From positions 248,001 through 312,000 of the forward strand of contig LBMP01000003.1 in assembly GCA_001184205.1 (NCBI GenBank): a stretch of 64,000 nucleotides of DNA, written 5' to 3'. Shown here one piece after another: positions 16,578 through 25,800 of the stretch (position 1 is the stretch's first letter; each line of letters opens with the position of its first letter). The notes under the pieces were generated by a model, which saw only the letters and a program-made list of their open reading frames with translations, had not been told where the DNA came from and did not search any database. The position numbers were made by a program, and so were the translations under genes. This stretch comes from Desulfocarbo indianensis. Its GTDB lineage: Bacteria; Desulfobacterota; Desulfarculia; Desulfarculales; Desulfarculaceae.

Positions 16578-17441
16578 ATGAAAACCAATCAGTTGAAGAT
16601 CCACTCCCAGGAGTACATGGAAACCATGGCGCGGCTCATGAGCGAGGCTCTCGAGTCGCCCGAAGGCATGCGGGCGCTTGCCGCCGCCATTGCCGCGCCC
16701 ATCGAACAGGAGATCAAGCGCAAGGAGATTTCCTCGCTGCTGCTCACCAAGCACACGCTGCCCAAGGGCGAACGTCCGGTCTACCAGAAGAAACCGACCG
16801 TCAAGGCTCACTGGATCAGCAAGGACGGCGACGCCCAGGAGCAGGAGGTGGGCAAGGACGAGGTCGAGTTCCCCACCAACCGCATCCACTCCAATCCGAT
16901 GGTGGACGTTTCCGTCCTCAAGAACGGCAACATCGGCACGCTGATGGACATCCAGACCAGCGCCGCCGACGCTATTCGCAAGGAGATGGACCGCCGCACC
17001 ATCTCGGTGCTCTCCTCGGCCATCCCGGCGACCAACACCATCGAGGTCACTGGCGACCTGCTCACCGAGGATGCACTGAACGAGGCCATCTCGATCATCG
17101 AGGACCTGGAGCTGTCGGTGAAGTACATCGTCCTGCGCGGCCGCCGGTTCAACGACATGCGCGGCTGGAACCTCGATCCCCAGACCAAGCTCGAGCTGCG
17201 CCAGAAGGGTGTCATCAAGAACTACGGCACCGGCGGCATTCTGCTGACCGCCTCCATGCCGCTGGACGAGATCATCATCGTCCCGGATGAAGAGGTCGGA
17301 AAGATGCCGGTGCGCGAAAACCTGAAGACGGAGTCCATCGATCAGAAGACCCGCTTCAAGACCGGCTGGCTGGTGTGGTCCGAAATCGGCCAGGGCATTA
17401 CCCGCCCCGACATCATGGCCAAGGTCAAACTGGTTCCGTAA
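16578..17441 (+). CDS. Major capsid protein
   Basis: A 287-residue protein of HK97-fold type, judged by size, position after scaffold and decoration genes, and the central segment IRKEMDRRTISVLSSAIPA typical of the capsid spine helix. It lacks the long N-terminal delta domain, which fits a separately supplied scaffold. It should form the icosahedral shell; a separate decoration protein precedes it. Confidence 0.85.
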   Translation: MKTNQLKIHSQEYMETMARLMSEALESPEGMRALAAAIAAPIEQEIKRKEISSLLLTKHTLPKGERPVYQKKPTVKAHWISKDGDAQEQEVGKDEVEFPTNRIHSNPMVDVSVLKNGNIGTLMDIQTSAADAIRKEMDRRTISVLSSAIPATNTIEVTGDLLTEDALNEAISIIEDLELSVKYIVLRGRRFNDMRGWNLDPQTKLELRQKGVIKNYGTGGILLTASMPLDEIIIVPDEEVGKMPVRENLKTESIDQKTRFKTGWLVWSEIGQGITRPDIMAKVKLVP

Positions 17442-17459
17442 TCCGGGAGGTGACGTGAG

Positions 17460-17819
17460 ATGAATCGAATCAAGAACATCCGTCCCGGCGTTCTGGTGAT
17501 CCCCGACGCCGGGCTGAAACTCAAGCCCGGCCAGGTGGTCGAGGTGGAACGCCTCACCAAGCAGATCCAGGCGGCGCTCAAGAACGGCCGCCTGGCCATG
17601 GCCGACAAACCGAAGCAGGAACCGCTCGCCCCTCCAGAGCCCGACCAGGACGCGGAACCGGTGGACCTGAGCAAACTCTCCGCCACCGACGCCATCTCCA
17701 AGGTCAATGAGGAAGCCAATCCGGAAACCCTCAAAGGCTACATGGAAACCGAAAAACGCCGCACGGTGATCGACGCGCTCAAGAGCCGTCTGGAGGGCCT
17801 GCAAGGTGCTGCTGAGTGA
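17460..17819 (+). CDS. Head completion-region hypothetical protein
   Basis: A 119-residue protein. Residues 1-50 form a small beta domain (RPGVLVIPDAGLKLKPGQVV) and the rest is Pro/Glu-rich, then helical. It sits between the major capsid and the connector gene and overlaps the latter by 14 bp. It is similar in style to the small 85-residue protein at 19712 (short beta domain plus charged tail). Its role is probably structural; the family is not recognised. Confidence 0.65.
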   Translation: MNRIKNIRPGVLVIPDAGLKLKPGQVVEVERLTKQIQAALKNGRLAMADKPKQEPLAPPEPDQDAEPVDLSKLSATDAISKVNEEANPETLKGYMETEKRRTVIDALKSRLEGLQGAAE

Positions 17820-18270
17820 CCTGATCGCCGACCTGCGGCTCGACCTGTCCGATCCGGGCGCATCTCTCTTCGAGGACCAGACTCTGGAGAGATGCGTCCG
17901 GAAAGCCGTTTTCCGGGTTGGCCGCGACCTCGACCAATCGCTGACGATCACGGTCGGAGAGATCACCCCCGATCCCACCGGCGAGGTCCGCGAGCTCCTG
18001 GTGATCATGGCGCAGATCCACGCCTGCCAGGTCATGCGTTCGGCCACCGCCAACGCCTTCTCCTTTTCCAGCGGTGACAAGCGGGTGGACAAAACCGGCC
18101 AGCCCGGCCACTGGGCCAAGCTCGAGGCCGATCTGCTCGCCGACTACCGGCAGCGGCTCACCGAGCTGCGTCCGGCCACCCAGCTCGATCAGGAAGCCTA
18201 CATCCTGACCCCGAGCGGCCTTACGCCGGTCATCTACGAACAAGGGATCGATCTCGATGTTGTTGAATGA
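17806..18270 (+). CDS. Head-tail connector (adaptor) protein
   Basis: A 154-residue helical protein with a GTG start overlapping the previous gene; a GGAGG lies about 9 bp upstream. The N-terminal LLSDLIADLRLDLSDPGASLF is the typical opening of phage gp6-like adaptors that sit under the portal. It overlaps the next gene by 14 bp. Confidence 0.75.
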   Translation: MLLSDLIADLRLDLSDPGASLFEDQTLERCVRKAVFRVGRDLDQSLTITVGEITPDPTGEVRELLVIMAQIHACQVMRSATANAFSFSSGDKRVDKTGQPGHWAKLEADLLADYRQRLTELRPATQLDQEAYILTPSGLTPVIYEQGIDLDVVE

Positions 18271-18616
18271 CCGGGAACGCGCCGAAGCCGTGGCCGACGT
18301 CGCCCGGCTGATCCTCTCCTCGGGTCAGACCACACGGGTTCTGCGCGTGGTTCCCGGCGAGCGGCTCTACGGCACCGACGATGCCGAATACACGGAAATC
18401 TCCGTCATCCCCCTCGAACTGAACGAAACCCCGCCGGAGGAGCTGAGCGGCAAGATCGACGCGCTTGCCTGTGTCCTTCCGGATGCCGACGTCCGGGGTG
18501 AAGACCGCCTGGCCACCGACAGGGAAACCTATCGCATACAGAGTGTGGAGGAAGAACACTTCTTCGGCACCGTCACCCACAAAAACCTGCAACTGGTGAA
18601 ACTCAATGGGCGTTAG
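18257..18616 (+). CDS. Head closure protein
   Basis: A 119-residue beta-rich protein in the usual head-closure position, between the adaptor and the gp10-like protein, with overlaps on both sides. Function is assigned mainly from gene order and size. Confidence 0.6.
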   Translation: MLLNDRERAEAVADVARLILSSGQTTRVLRVVPGERLYGTDDAEYTEISVIPLELNETPPEELSGKIDALACVLPDADVRGEDRLATDRETYRIQSVEEEHFFGTVTHKNLQLVKLNGR

Positions 18617-19091
18617 GCGGACCGGTGACTGGGACAAGGCCCGCGCCAAGCTGACCACCGGCATGGGGCCGCGCCTGGCCACGGCCCTGCGTCAGGCCAC
18701 GATCCGTAACGCCCTTTTTCTGGTGCGCGAGATCCAGCGGGGGATTCGCTCCCAGGCCCCGGGCGGACAGCCCTTCGTGAAACTCGCCGAGAGCACCATC
18801 GAGCGCAAAGGCTCCAGCAAGGCGCTCATCGACACCGGCTTTCTGGTCAATGCCATCACCCAGAAGATCATGGCCGACAAGGCGTTTGTCGGCCTGCTGC
18901 GCGGCACCGTCAACAAGGACGGGGAAGACATGGTGAACATCGGTGCAGTCATGGAGTACGGAGCCACCATCAAACATCCGAACGGCGCGACCATCGTCAT
19001 CCCCGCCAGACCCTTTCTGCATCCGGTGATGGAGAAGTACCGCGAGCAGATCCTCCAGAACTATCGCGAGGCGATCCGCTCCGCGCTCTGA
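18606..19091 (+). CDS. Neck/virion morphogenesis protein (HK97 gp10/Mu gpG-like)
   Basis: A 161-residue protein with the signature of phage virion morphogenesis/gp10-like proteins: KALIDTGFLVNAITQKI, then VGAVMEYGATIKHPNGA-type text and PARPFLHPVMEKY near the C-terminus. It joins the finished head to the tail. It is the last gene of the capsid block; copy E of the recurrent motif begins 5 bp after its stop. Confidence 0.8.
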   Translation: MGVRRTGDWDKARAKLTTGMGPRLATALRQATIRNALFLVREIQRGIRSQAPGGQPFVKLAESTIERKGSSKALIDTGFLVNAITQKIMADKAFVGLLRGTVNKDGEDMVNIGAVMEYGATIKHPNGATIVIPARPFLHPVMEKYREQILQNYREAIRSAL

Positions 19092-19095
19092 GCCT

Positions 19096-19127
19096 CCGAC
19101 ACATCGCCAGCGCTTCCGGTAAGTAAC
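19096..19127 (+). promoter_or_regulatory. Recurrent phage operon motif, copy E
   Basis: CCGACACATCGCC, then GCTTCCGGTAAGTAAC, nearly identical to copy D. It lies only 23 bp before the tail operon start, so any leader is very short and no hairpin is seen. Confidence 0.8.
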
Positions 19128-19150
19128 CAGGCAGAAAACGGAGGCGTCCC

Positions 19151-19699
19151 TTGAGCACGATACAGACCGTCACAGAAACCCTGATCCGCCTGGCCAAGCA
19201 GGCCATCCACTCGGACACCGTGCTGGTGTTCCCGGATGACCTGTTCGAGGTCCAGCGTACCCCCAGCGTCATCCTCCAGGGGCCGAAGCTGGCGGAAGAC
19301 CGTTTCCGCCGCAGCCAGAGCCGCCTGTTCGAGAAGAATGTCGCGGAGCTGAGTTTCGAGGAGTGCCGGTTTCCCCGGCTCTATCACCTCGATTTCGACC
19401 TGGTGGTGACCGTGGACCGAGAGGCCGAACTGCTCGGGTTTCACGAGTCGGTGTCGCGGTTCCTCCAGCTTTACCCGGAGATCGCCATCGCCGACCAGGG
19501 CAGCCTGAACCTTACCGAACTGGTTCCTCTGGGCGGCCTGGCCCGGGTGAACCTCTCCAACCTCCGGCAAAGCTCCGGACGCATTCGCATCGAATCCTGC
19601 CCGGTGTACGACGGCGACCTGCGCGACGGGCGGCTGATCCGGGACCGGACCTTCCAGTTTCACGGCGACGTGACAGAGCAACGAACCATTCAACCGTAA
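19151..19699 (+). CDS. Tail terminator-like protein
   Basis: A 182-residue protein with a TTG start 7 bp after GGAGG. Mixed alpha/beta (YHLDFDLVVTVDREAEL, then FLQLYPEI). The position between the gp10-like protein and the tail sheath is that of a tail terminator/neck protein that caps the tail tube. No diagnostic motif is visible. Confidence 0.6.
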   Translation: MSTIQTVTETLIRLAKQAIHSDTVLVFPDDLFEVQRTPSVILQGPKLAEDRFRRSQSRLFEKNVAELSFEECRFPRLYHLDFDLVVTVDREAELLGFHESVSRFLQLYPEIAIADQGSLNLTELVPLGGLARVNLSNLRQSSGRIRIESCPVYDGDLRDGRLIRDRTFQFHGDVTEQRTIQP

Positions 19700-19711
19700 A
19701 GGAGAACAACC

Positions 19712-19969
19712 GTGATCGAGATCAGAAACCTGCAGTTCCAACCCCTGACGTTCAACCTCTCCGGTCAGGGAACCCTTCACCTCGGGCCGCGAGAACGCAA
19801 GAGCATCGCCCGCAAGGACCTCTCCGCCGAGATCAAGACCGCCGGGAAACGCGGCCTGGTGCGCATCACCGACCTGACCGGCGGCGTGGAACCGGAGCCG
19901 GAAAAGCCCACGGCGACCGATGACGCCGCAGCCGATGAGGGCAAGACCACCAGCAAGCGGAGGAAATAA
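19712..19969 (+). CDS. Small hypothetical tail-operon protein
   Basis: An 85-residue protein with a GTG start after AAGGAG. A short beta domain (QPLTFNLSGQGTLHLGPRE) is followed by an acidic, then Lys/Arg-rich tail. Unknown; located immediately before the sheath gene (2-bp gap). Confidence 0.65.
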   Translation: MIEIRNLQFQPLTFNLSGQGTLHLGPRERKSIARKDLSAEIKTAGKRGLVRITDLTGGVEPEPEKPTATDDAAADEGKTTSKRRK

Positions 19970-19971
19970 CC

Positions 19972-21501
19972 ATGCCGACCTATCTATCGCCCGGGATTTA
20001 CACCCGGGAAACGGACTTCAGTTTCTATGTGAAGCAGATCTCGACCTCGTCGGCCGCCATGGTCGGAGTGGCCGAGAAAGGCCCGATCAACAAGCCCGTG
20101 CTGATGACGAGCTGGGAGCAGTTCATCAACCGTTTCGGCTCCTATATCAACGAGAGCTATCTGGCCTACGCCGCACGGGCGTTTTTCGACAACGGCGGCT
20201 CGGTCCTCTATGTCACCCGTATTGCCCATCTCACCGATCCCACCGACCGGGACACACTTACGGCGCTGAAGTCTTCCATCGTGCTGCAGAACCGGGAGGC
20301 GACGCCTGCCGACGCCCTGCGGATCGAGGCCGTGAACGAAGGCGTCTGGGGGGACCGGCTCTCCGTCTCCATTGAGGACGGCTCCCTCGACCCGGCCAAC
20401 CATTTCAACCTGGTGGTCCGGCATAAAGGCGATGTGGTCGAGGTGTTCAAGGATCTGAGCATGGACGAGACGCTGCCCAACCATGTGGAGCTGGCGATCA
20501 ACGACCGTTCGGATTTCATCCTGGTCCAGGATCTGGCCGCAGCAATGGGAACGCCCGGCGACCGTCCGGCATTGGGCGTGTTCACGCTCACCGGCGGTGA
20601 CAACGGGCTGACCGACCTGGCCGATGCGGACTTCATCGGCGATCCCTCGCAGCATACCGGCCTTTATGGCTTTGACGAGATCGACGCCCTGAACCTGCTG
20701 ATGGTTCCCGGCGTCACCACGGTGCCGGTGATCAACGCCGGAATCGCCTATGCCGAAGGGCGCAAGGATCTGCTGTTCATCGCCGACACGCCCATGCATC
20801 TGGAGCCGCTCGAAGCGGTCGACTTCCGCAAGGGACAAGGGATGTACAGCCACGCGGCCTTCAACTCCTCCTACGCGGCGCTCTACTACCCTTGGCTGGA
20901 GATCAGCGATCCGGTCAACTCGCGCAAGAAGCTGGTGCCGCCCTGTGGCGCGGTGGCGGGCTGCATCGCCCGCAGCGACCAGAAGACCAACGTCTGGAAC
21001 GCGCCCGCCGGTATCGACCGGGGCCGCATCTTCAACACGCTCTCCCTGGCCTACAAGACCAGCCGTGGCGAGCGCGATGTGCTCTATCCGGAAGGGGTCA
21101 ACGTCATCGCCGTGTTCCCCGACACCGGAATCAACATCTGGGGGCAGAAGACACTGCAGAGCCAGCCATCGGCCGTGGACCGCATCAACGTCCGCCGCCT
21201 GATGATGTACATGGAGGAAGCCATCTCGGAATCCTCCCGCTTCGTGGTGTTCGAACCGAACCATCCCCAGACCTGGCGTGCCCTCGGCCGCCTGATCAAT
21301 CCCTTCCTTCAGGACATCAAGGACAAGGGCGGCCTCTACGACTTCGCTTTCCAGTGCGACGAGGAGACCAACACCCCGGCGGTCATCGACCGCAACGAAA
21401 TGGTGGCCCGCGTGTTCGTCAAGCCGACCAAGACGGCGGAGTTCATCGAGCTGAACTTCATCCTGACCAGCACCGGCGCGGACTTCAAAGAAATCATCTA
21501 A
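19972..21501 (+). CDS. Contractile tail sheath protein
   Basis: A 509-residue protein opening with PTYLSPGIYTRETD, the standard start of sheath proteins, and containing the conserved C-terminal region (GVNVIAVFPDTGINIWGQKTL; PNHPQTWRALGRLINPFLQD). The sheath contracts around the tube to drive it through the envelope. Length and both ends are complete. This gene makes the phage a myovirus. Confidence 0.95.
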   Translation: MPTYLSPGIYTRETDFSFYVKQISTSSAAMVGVAEKGPINKPVLMTSWEQFINRFGSYINESYLAYAARAFFDNGGSVLYVTRIAHLTDPTDRDTLTALKSSIVLQNREATPADALRIEAVNEGVWGDRLSVSIEDGSLDPANHFNLVVRHKGDVVEVFKDLSMDETLPNHVELAINDRSDFILVQDLAAAMGTPGDRPALGVFTLTGGDNGLTDLADADFIGDPSQHTGLYGFDEIDALNLLMVPGVTTVPVINAGIAYAEGRKDLLFIADTPMHLEPLEAVDFRKGQGMYSHAAFNSSYAALYYPWLEISDPVNSRKKLVPPCGAVAGCIARSDQKTNVWNAPAGIDRGRIFNTLSLAYKTSRGERDVLYPEGVNVIAVFPDTGINIWGQKTLQSQPSAVDRINVRRLMMYMEEAISESSRFVVFEPNHPQTWRALGRLINPFLQDIKDKGGLYDFAFQCDEETNTPAVIDRNEMVARVFVKPTKTAEFIELNFILTSTGADFKEII

Positions 21502-21516
21502 CGGGAGAACACGGCT

Positions 21517-21978
21517 ATGAGAAGCGGAAACATGCCCAAGAGCCTTTACCAGAACTGGCAGTTCGCCATCGAGGTAAACGGCTTCGACGTGGCCCTGTTC
21601 CACAAGGGACAGGAGCCCAAAACCGAATTCGAGGAAGTGGCCTTCGCCCCGGCCGGTTCGATGTTCGACCAGAAGGTGGCGGGACGGGTCAAGTTCGAGG
21701 ACATCACCCTCGAGAAAGGCGCACTGCAGGACGGCTCCGACGAGGCGGCCCGCGAATGGATCAAAAAACAGGTGGACGTGAACGCTGTCACCGGCGGCCT
21801 TCCGGCCGACTACATGCGCGACATCGACGTTGTCCGCTACGACCGTACCGGCAACGAGACCCGCCGCTGGACCCTGCACGGGGCCTGGGTGAAGGCGCTT
21901 GAATACGACGAACTCGAGGGCGGCAACACCGAGAACACCATCGAGAAGCTCACCATCTGCTTCCAATACTGGACCTAA
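21517..21978 (+). CDS. Tail tube protein
   Basis: A 153-residue tube protein (T4 gp19/eCIS inner tube type): YQNWQFAIEVNGFDVALFHK, then a strand-rich core and IEKLTICFQYW at the end. It directly follows the sheath, as in nearly all contractile systems. An alternative ATG is 15 bp downstream (21532). Confidence 0.88.
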   Translation: MRSGNMPKSLYQNWQFAIEVNGFDVALFHKGQEPKTEFEEVAFAPAGSMFDQKVAGRVKFEDITLEKGALQDGSDEAAREWIKKQVDVNAVTGGLPADYMRDIDVVRYDRTGNETRRWTLHGAWVKALEYDELEGGNTENTIEKLTICFQYWT

Positions 21979-21993
21979 ACCGGAGGATCGACC

Positions 21994-22671
21994 ATGTACA
22001 GCTTTGAACTGCCAAGCGGCACTGAACTCGAGCTCCGGGAAATGACCGGGGCCGAGGAAGAACTGCTCACCAACCAGCGCCTGATCCGTTCCGGAGAGGC
22101 GATCAACCAGGTGCTCCGCAACTGTTTCGTCCGGCTGGGCGAGAAGACCGATCCCGATCTTTCCGAGGTGATGAACCTGCTCTCGGGTGACCGGCTGTTC
22201 GCTCTGGTCCGCCTGCGCCAGATTTCCCTTGGGGACGAGGTGGAGCTGGAGCTGAGCTGCCCGAACAGCGCCTGCCGCATGACCAACTTTGTGACCATCA
22301 ATCTCGAGGATCTCAAGGTCACCCCCTACGGCGAGGAGCGGGAGTTCTCCTTCAAGCTGCCCGGCTCGAAGAAAACCGTGCGCTTCGGATATCTCGACGG
22401 CCACAAGGAAAAGCGTCTGGCCAGCCTGCGCGAGCCCAACATCACCTCGGCCATGCTCATCCGCGTCCTCGACATCGACGGCAAGGCTCCCTCCAAGAAG
22501 AGCCTGGCGGAGATGTCGATGCGCGACCGCAACGCGCTGCGGCAGGAGATGTCGCGGGTCGACGCGGGAATCGACACCTCGGTCGAAACCGAATGCGATG
22601 GCTGCGGCACCAAGATCCGCACCCGCCTGGAGGCCGAACCGGCTTTTTTGTTCCCCGGAGTTCGCTTGTAA
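21994..22671 (+). CDS. Tail assembly chaperone, upstream reading frame
   Basis: A 225-residue protein (T4 baseplate hub assembly/tail chaperone-like) between tube and tape measure. It has two Cys pairs (CPNSAC and CDGC) that may form a zinc ribbon. Near its end the codons GCT TTT TTG contain the slippery heptamer T TTT TTG at 22644-22650. A -1 shift there opens the overlapping frame to 22814. The arrangement and position match the G/GT chaperones of lambda and E/E' of P2, which guide tape measure assembly. Confidence 0.85.
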   Translation: MYSFELPSGTELELREMTGAEEELLTNQRLIRSGEAINQVLRNCFVRLGEKTDPDLSEVMNLLSGDRLFALVRLRQISLGDEVELELSCPNSACRMTNFVTINLEDLKVTPYGEEREFSFKLPGSKKTVRFGYLDGHKEKRLASLREPNITSAMLIRVLDIDGKAPSKKSLAEMSMRDRNALRQEMSRVDAGIDTSVETECDGCGTKIRTRLEAEPAFLFPGVRL

Positions 22672-22814
22672 GCGACGCATTTTTTCTCGCTTACGGCGGA
22701 CTGCACTGGGGCTGGTCGGAAACCCGCTCGCTGCCGCTCAGGGTCCGGCGTCAGTTCGTCGAGGCCCTCGAGCGGCAGCTTGATTTTGAACGTGAGCAAA
22801 CGGAACGGCGATAG
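22644..22814 (+). CDS. -1 frameshift extension of the tail assembly chaperone
   Basis: After slipping at T TTT TTG the ribosome would read GTT CCC CGG and continue to the TAG at 22814, adding 54 residues (SDAFFLAYGGLHWGW, then ETRSLPLRVRRQFVEALERQ). The fused product would be about 273 residues. The extension has no ATG, GTG or ribosome binding site of its own near the join, which supports frameshifting. The stop is directly followed by the tape measure ATG. The coordinates cover the slippery site and the extension. Confidence 0.75.
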   Translation, partial: FFVPRSSLVSDAFFLAYGGLHWGWSETRSLPLRVRRQFVEALERQLDFEREQTERR

Positions 22815-25800
22815 ATGAACGGCGATCTCGGACTGGGCATAGTGGTATCGATGAAGGATGCGTTCTCGCAGAACGCGCAGCGCATCCGTGGCTCCATGAT
22901 GGACCTCGATTCCACCGTGGCGGATGCCAGTGAGCGAATGACCCGCAACCTGGACCGCATCCAGCAAGGCACCATGATGCTGGGGGCGGGACTGGCCCTG
23001 ATGGCGGTGCCCGCCGCCCTGGTCGCTTCCACCGCTGCGACCCAGAAGGCCCTGGGAGAGCTGGCGTCCCTTGGCGTGCAGGACCTCCGGGCCATCGAGG
23101 ACGCCGCAGAATCCTTCACCAACCAGTGGTCCGGTGCTGACAAGGCGGCGTTCATCACCGCCACCTACGACGTGAAATCGGCCCTGTCCAACCTCAGCGA
23201 CGAGGCGGTGGGCGTCTTCACCTCCATGGCCGCCATGACCGCCAAGGCGACCAAGGCCACCACCCAGGAGATGGTCGGCACCTTCACCACGGCCTACGGG
23301 ATCTTCAAGCCCATCATGGCCGACATGAACGACATGGAATGGGCGACCGCCTTTTCCGGAGCCATGGCGCAGACCGTGGCCTCGTTCAAGACCAACGGCA
23401 CCCAGATGGCCGACGCCATCAAGAACATCGGCGCGGTGGCGGCCGCGAGCAATATTCCGCTGAACGAGCAGCTCGCCGTACTCGGCCAGCTCCAGACCAC
23501 CATGCCCGGCTCCGAGGCGGGCACGCTGTACAAGGCGTTCATCATGAAGGCGGCCGAGGCCGGTGACGAGCTTGGCCTGTCCTTCACCGACACCAGCGGC
23601 CGTCTCAAGGGCGTGGTTCCCATCCTGCAGGAGATCAAGCGCCAGTTTCCCGATCTCTCCAACGCCGCCGCCCAGGTGAAGCTGAAGAAGGCCTTCGGCT
23701 CCGACGAGGCGGTCAAGTTCCTGCTGCAGATGTCGGCGGGCATGGAGAGCCTCGAAGGCAATATCCAGTCGGTGGGCCGGGCCATGAAAACAGGCACGGC
23801 GGTCACCGAACAGATGGCCGCCGCCATGAACCAGGACATCGGAGCCCGGTTCCTGCTCCTGCGCCAGCAGATGGCCAACCTCAGCGAAATTCTGGGTCGC
23901 ACCTTGTTGCCGGTGGTCACGCCGGTGATCAACGGCGTCTCCCGCTTCATTCTGTTCCTGCAACGCATGGCTAAATCGATGCCGGGCGTGACCCGGGTGG
24001 TCCTGGGGCTGTCCATGGCCCTCGGCACCATTCTGGTCGTGGCCGGAGCCGTCACCGCCGCCGTAGGCATGGTGGGACTCATGCTGCCCGCCATCAAGGC
24101 CGGGTTCGTGGCCATCAGCGCCGCGCTCGCCGGAGTGGGTTCGGCGGTCGCGACCTATTTTCTGCCCGTCACCGCGATTATCGCTGGCGTGATCCTCTCG
24201 GTGTATTTGCTCAAACGCGCCTGGGAAACCAACTTCGGCGGCATTCAGGAGATCATCACCGGGGCCTGGAACAAGGTCTCGCTGGTCTTCCAGGGGATCA
24301 GAGAGCTGGTGGGTTCGCTCAGCGGCGGCGTCGGGCAGATGTCTGCCGAACTGGCCCAGAAGCTCGAATCCGCCGGACTGCTGGGCTTCGTGGTCACCGT
24401 CTTCAAAGCCTATTACCGCGTTCGTGAGGCCCTGGCCGGATTGTGGGGCGCGTTCTCCCATGCCTTTGGCCGCATCCGCGCCATCCTCGAACCAACCGTC
24501 CGCACCCTGATGAGCGCCTACGCGGCACTGGCCAGCGCGGTCTTTTCAGTGGTGGAAATCTTCGGCGTGGCCGCCAGCGCCACCGACGGGTCGTCCTGGC
24601 GCACCTTCGGCACGGTTATCGGCACCGTCGCCGGTGTGCTTCTGCAGGGGCTGGCATTCGCGCTGAAGATCGTGGCCTGGAACCTGTCGCTCATCGTGCG
24701 AGCCCTGGCGGTGGTGGTGCGCAGCGTGGTCTGGGTCGGCAAGGCCATCGTCGGATCACTGATCGGAGCGACCAAGTTCATCTACAAGTTCCTGCTGCCC
24801 GTGCGCATGATCGGCGAGGCCTTCGTGGCCGCCGGGAAGATCGTCTATGCGGTCTGGCAAGTGCTGACCGGCGACATCTCCCTGCTGGACGGGCTCAAGG
24901 CCATTGGCGGCGCGGTCTACGATTTTCTTGCCACCCCGTTCCGCTGGGCGCGGGATGTGGTGGTCGGGGTCTGGAATTTCATTTCCGGCATCTTCACCTC
25001 CATCGGACGCCTGGTGGCCGACGCCGCCGGACAGATCGGCCAGGCGATTCTGAATCTGCCGATCATCAGCACTCTGCGGGAGCTGTTTGCCACCGTGCGC
25101 TCCTTCTTCGCCGGGGACACCACCTTCTTCGAGGCGGGCAAAAAGCTGCTGATCACTCTTGGCGAAGGGATCTGGTCGGCGGTGACCTATCCCTTCACCA
25201 TGCTCAAGAACGCCCTCGGCAAGCTGCGCAATCTGCTGCCGTTCTCCGATGCCCGCGAGGGACCACTCGCCAGCCTGACCGCCTCCGGTTCCGCGCTGCT
25301 CAAGACCCTCGCCGACGGCATGAGCCTTACCCAGACGCTGCCCGCGAAAGTGTTCGGCTTCGCCGCTCGCGGAATTCTCTCGGCCGCTGCGGGAGCGTGG
25401 CAGCAGATCAAAACGGCGGGCGGCAACCTCATGGACGCCGCCTCAGCTCCCTTCCGCATGGCCGGAAAACTCTGGGATGGGTTGACCTCCGGCGCTCAAA
25501 CCGTCGCGGCCAAGGCTGGTACCATTTTCGGAGGTCTCAAACAATCCCTGTTTGGCGACACGCCCGAGCTGGCGATCAAACCGCCCCAGGTCAATACCTG
25601 GGACGCGCTGGCCACGGGAGCCGTCAATCTCCGCGACCGGATCGTTGCCACGCTGTCGGCCGTCCCCGGGGCTGTGGGCCGAATCTTTGCCAACGCCGGT
25701 ACCGAGGGGCAATCCCTCTGGCAAAGGCTTTCCAGCGGCGCGAGCGCGGGCATTCAGGCGATCAAGGATAGAAGTACTGGGATCGCCAACGGTTTGCTCT

